A stretch of 59,796 bases of DNA from Aureobasidium sp. EXF-3400. Its lineage: Eukaryota > Ascomycota > Dothideomycetes > Dothideales > Saccotheciaceae. Positions within the stretch are counted from its first letter, which is position 1. Every line of letters starts with the position of its first letter. The translations under genes were made by a program, and so were the position numbers. Shown in pieces: positions 59,106 through 59,796 of this stretch. Under the pieces are notes generated by a model. It saw only the letters and a program-made list of their open reading frames with translations, searched no databases and had not been told where the DNA came from. The DNA lies in contig SWBL01000319.1 in NCBI GenBank assembly GCA_024195585.1, positions 1 to 59,796 on the forward strand, given 5' to 3'.

Positions 59106-59347
59106 GTTCGAATGAGATTAGTATCCGGAAGACTATTACAAGGACTCTTTTATTGCAACCGTGAGTGGTTGTGCATGTCGAGTGTCGTTGATGGATGCCA
59201 AGTGACAGGTCGGTCGAACTCTTGGCACTGGCGCTAGCGCGGGAACAACCGTCGACGCACGAAAAGTCCTTCTCAGCAAATCCGTCGTCGAATTCTTTCC
59301 TCAGCAGCGACCTGACAACCGACCTCGCCATCCAACAACCAGTCAAG

Positions 59348-59796
59348 ATGCCTTCCCAAACCGTCAAGACGTATGTGAATTGATTGCTCTGCTCTGCGCG
59401 GAGAAATGCAGACACAGTCGGTTCACTCGCTGGAGCGCTGCGACATTCCAGCGCCACCTCGATACTTTTGAAAGCCGACCGTAGTCCTCTGGTTGTCAAG
59501 CGTCTCTGCACGTCTGGCGCCTTAGAATGTACGGTCGAGGTCCTTGGTCGCAACCCTTTGCGAATTGGTCTTCCATGGCCCCATCGACCCGTCGAGTTCA
59601 CAACCAGTAGAGAATGCCGCTGTGCTGCAGTTCTCCGCTAAGAGGCCCCCCTCTACGCAACCTTGTGTTCTGACATTCTCCCTGCAGCTCGGTCCCTACC
59701 AAGCAGGACATCGTTCCTGAGACTCTTCTCAAGAAGAGAAAGTCCCAGGAGAAGGAGCGCGAGGCCCGCACCGCTGACCTCCAGAAGAAGCGCGCT
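59348..59796 (+). CDS. RPL7: 60S ribosomal protein L7 (uL30), N-terminal part
   Basis: Large-subunit ribosomal protein, cut by the window end. Exon 1 (59348-59370) encodes MPSQTVK plus two bases of the next codon; a 317-nt intron (59371-59687) follows, and exon 2 starts at 59688 with SVPTKQDIVPETLLKKRKS and a basic, helical N-terminal extension (QEKEREARTADLQKKRA). The motif VPETLLKKRK is diagnostic of L7. A long first intron just after the start is usual for fungal ribosomal-protein genes. The remaining ~200 residues lie outside the window. Confidence 0.93.

Noticed and set aside
1..59796. CRISPR arrays, insertion sequences or retrotransposons
   Set aside because: No regularly spaced direct repeats, reverse transcriptase, integrase or transposase motif was seen in any frame.

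Overview
The window is eukaryotic nuclear DNA from a filamentous ascomycete (Pezizomycotina). Support: about 23 protein genes, most split by 45-65-nt GT-AG introns with CTAAC/CTGAC-like branch points; an intron-containing tRNA-Glu; and fungal-type genes such as a UvsB/Mec1 kinase, YAK1, SCH9, a DUF1765 protein and NPL6/RSC7. A Dothideomycete is my guess from protein style only. Most exon models were read by eye and checked by reading phase: nearly all sum to a whole number of codons and restore family motifs.

Layout. 1-97: tRNA-Glu(CTC) with a decayed inverted copy at 199-289. 900-8582 (-): ATR/Mec1-type checkpoint kinase, divergent from COX16 (8885-9285). 9705-12399 (+): two unrelated alpha/beta hydrolases. 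13241-14744 (+): HMG-CoA synthase. 15460-17773 (+): large single-pass surface protein. 18295-19236 (+): tRNA adenosine deaminase TAD2. 20193-22964 (-): YAK1, followed upstream by eIF3c (23604-26234, -), which is divergent from an unrecognised, probably mitochondrial gene (26422-27132). 27930-28499 (+): ATP synthase subunit H. 30905-34504 (+): DUF1765 protein. 35073-36853 (-): seven-helix receptor. 37314-38968 (-): RSC7-like chromatin remodeller subunit, divergent from SCH9-type AGC kinase (39746-43274). 43862-44671 (-): poorly resolved membrane gene. 44970-45826 (+): Tudor-like/AT-hook protein. 45900-46307 (-): small probable mitochondrial membrane protein, divergent from PRP4 splicing kinase (46556-48629). 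53466-54707 (+): Ran1/Ksp1-like kinase in a large gene-poor zone. 56878-58200 (+): integral membrane protein. 58267-59105 (-): ESCRT-II SNF8/VPS22, divergent from the start of RPL7 (59348 to the window end).

The content is mainly conserved housekeeping and signalling. Five protein kinases (ATR, YAK1, SCH9, PRP4, Ran1-like) and a GPCR lie in under 60 kb. YAK1, SCH9 and possibly the Ran1-like kinase belong to nutrient/TOR/PKA signalling, while eIF3c, RPL7 and TAD2 are growth output genes. I found no transposon, CRISPR array or secondary-metabolite cluster. I did not find a convincing novel system. The best leads are the inverted intron-bearing tRNA copy, the alternative SCH9 leader, the CACGTG-centred bidirectional promoters of mitochondrial genes, the paired GATA sites before HMG-CoA synthase, and the unexplained 4.8-kb gene-free zone.
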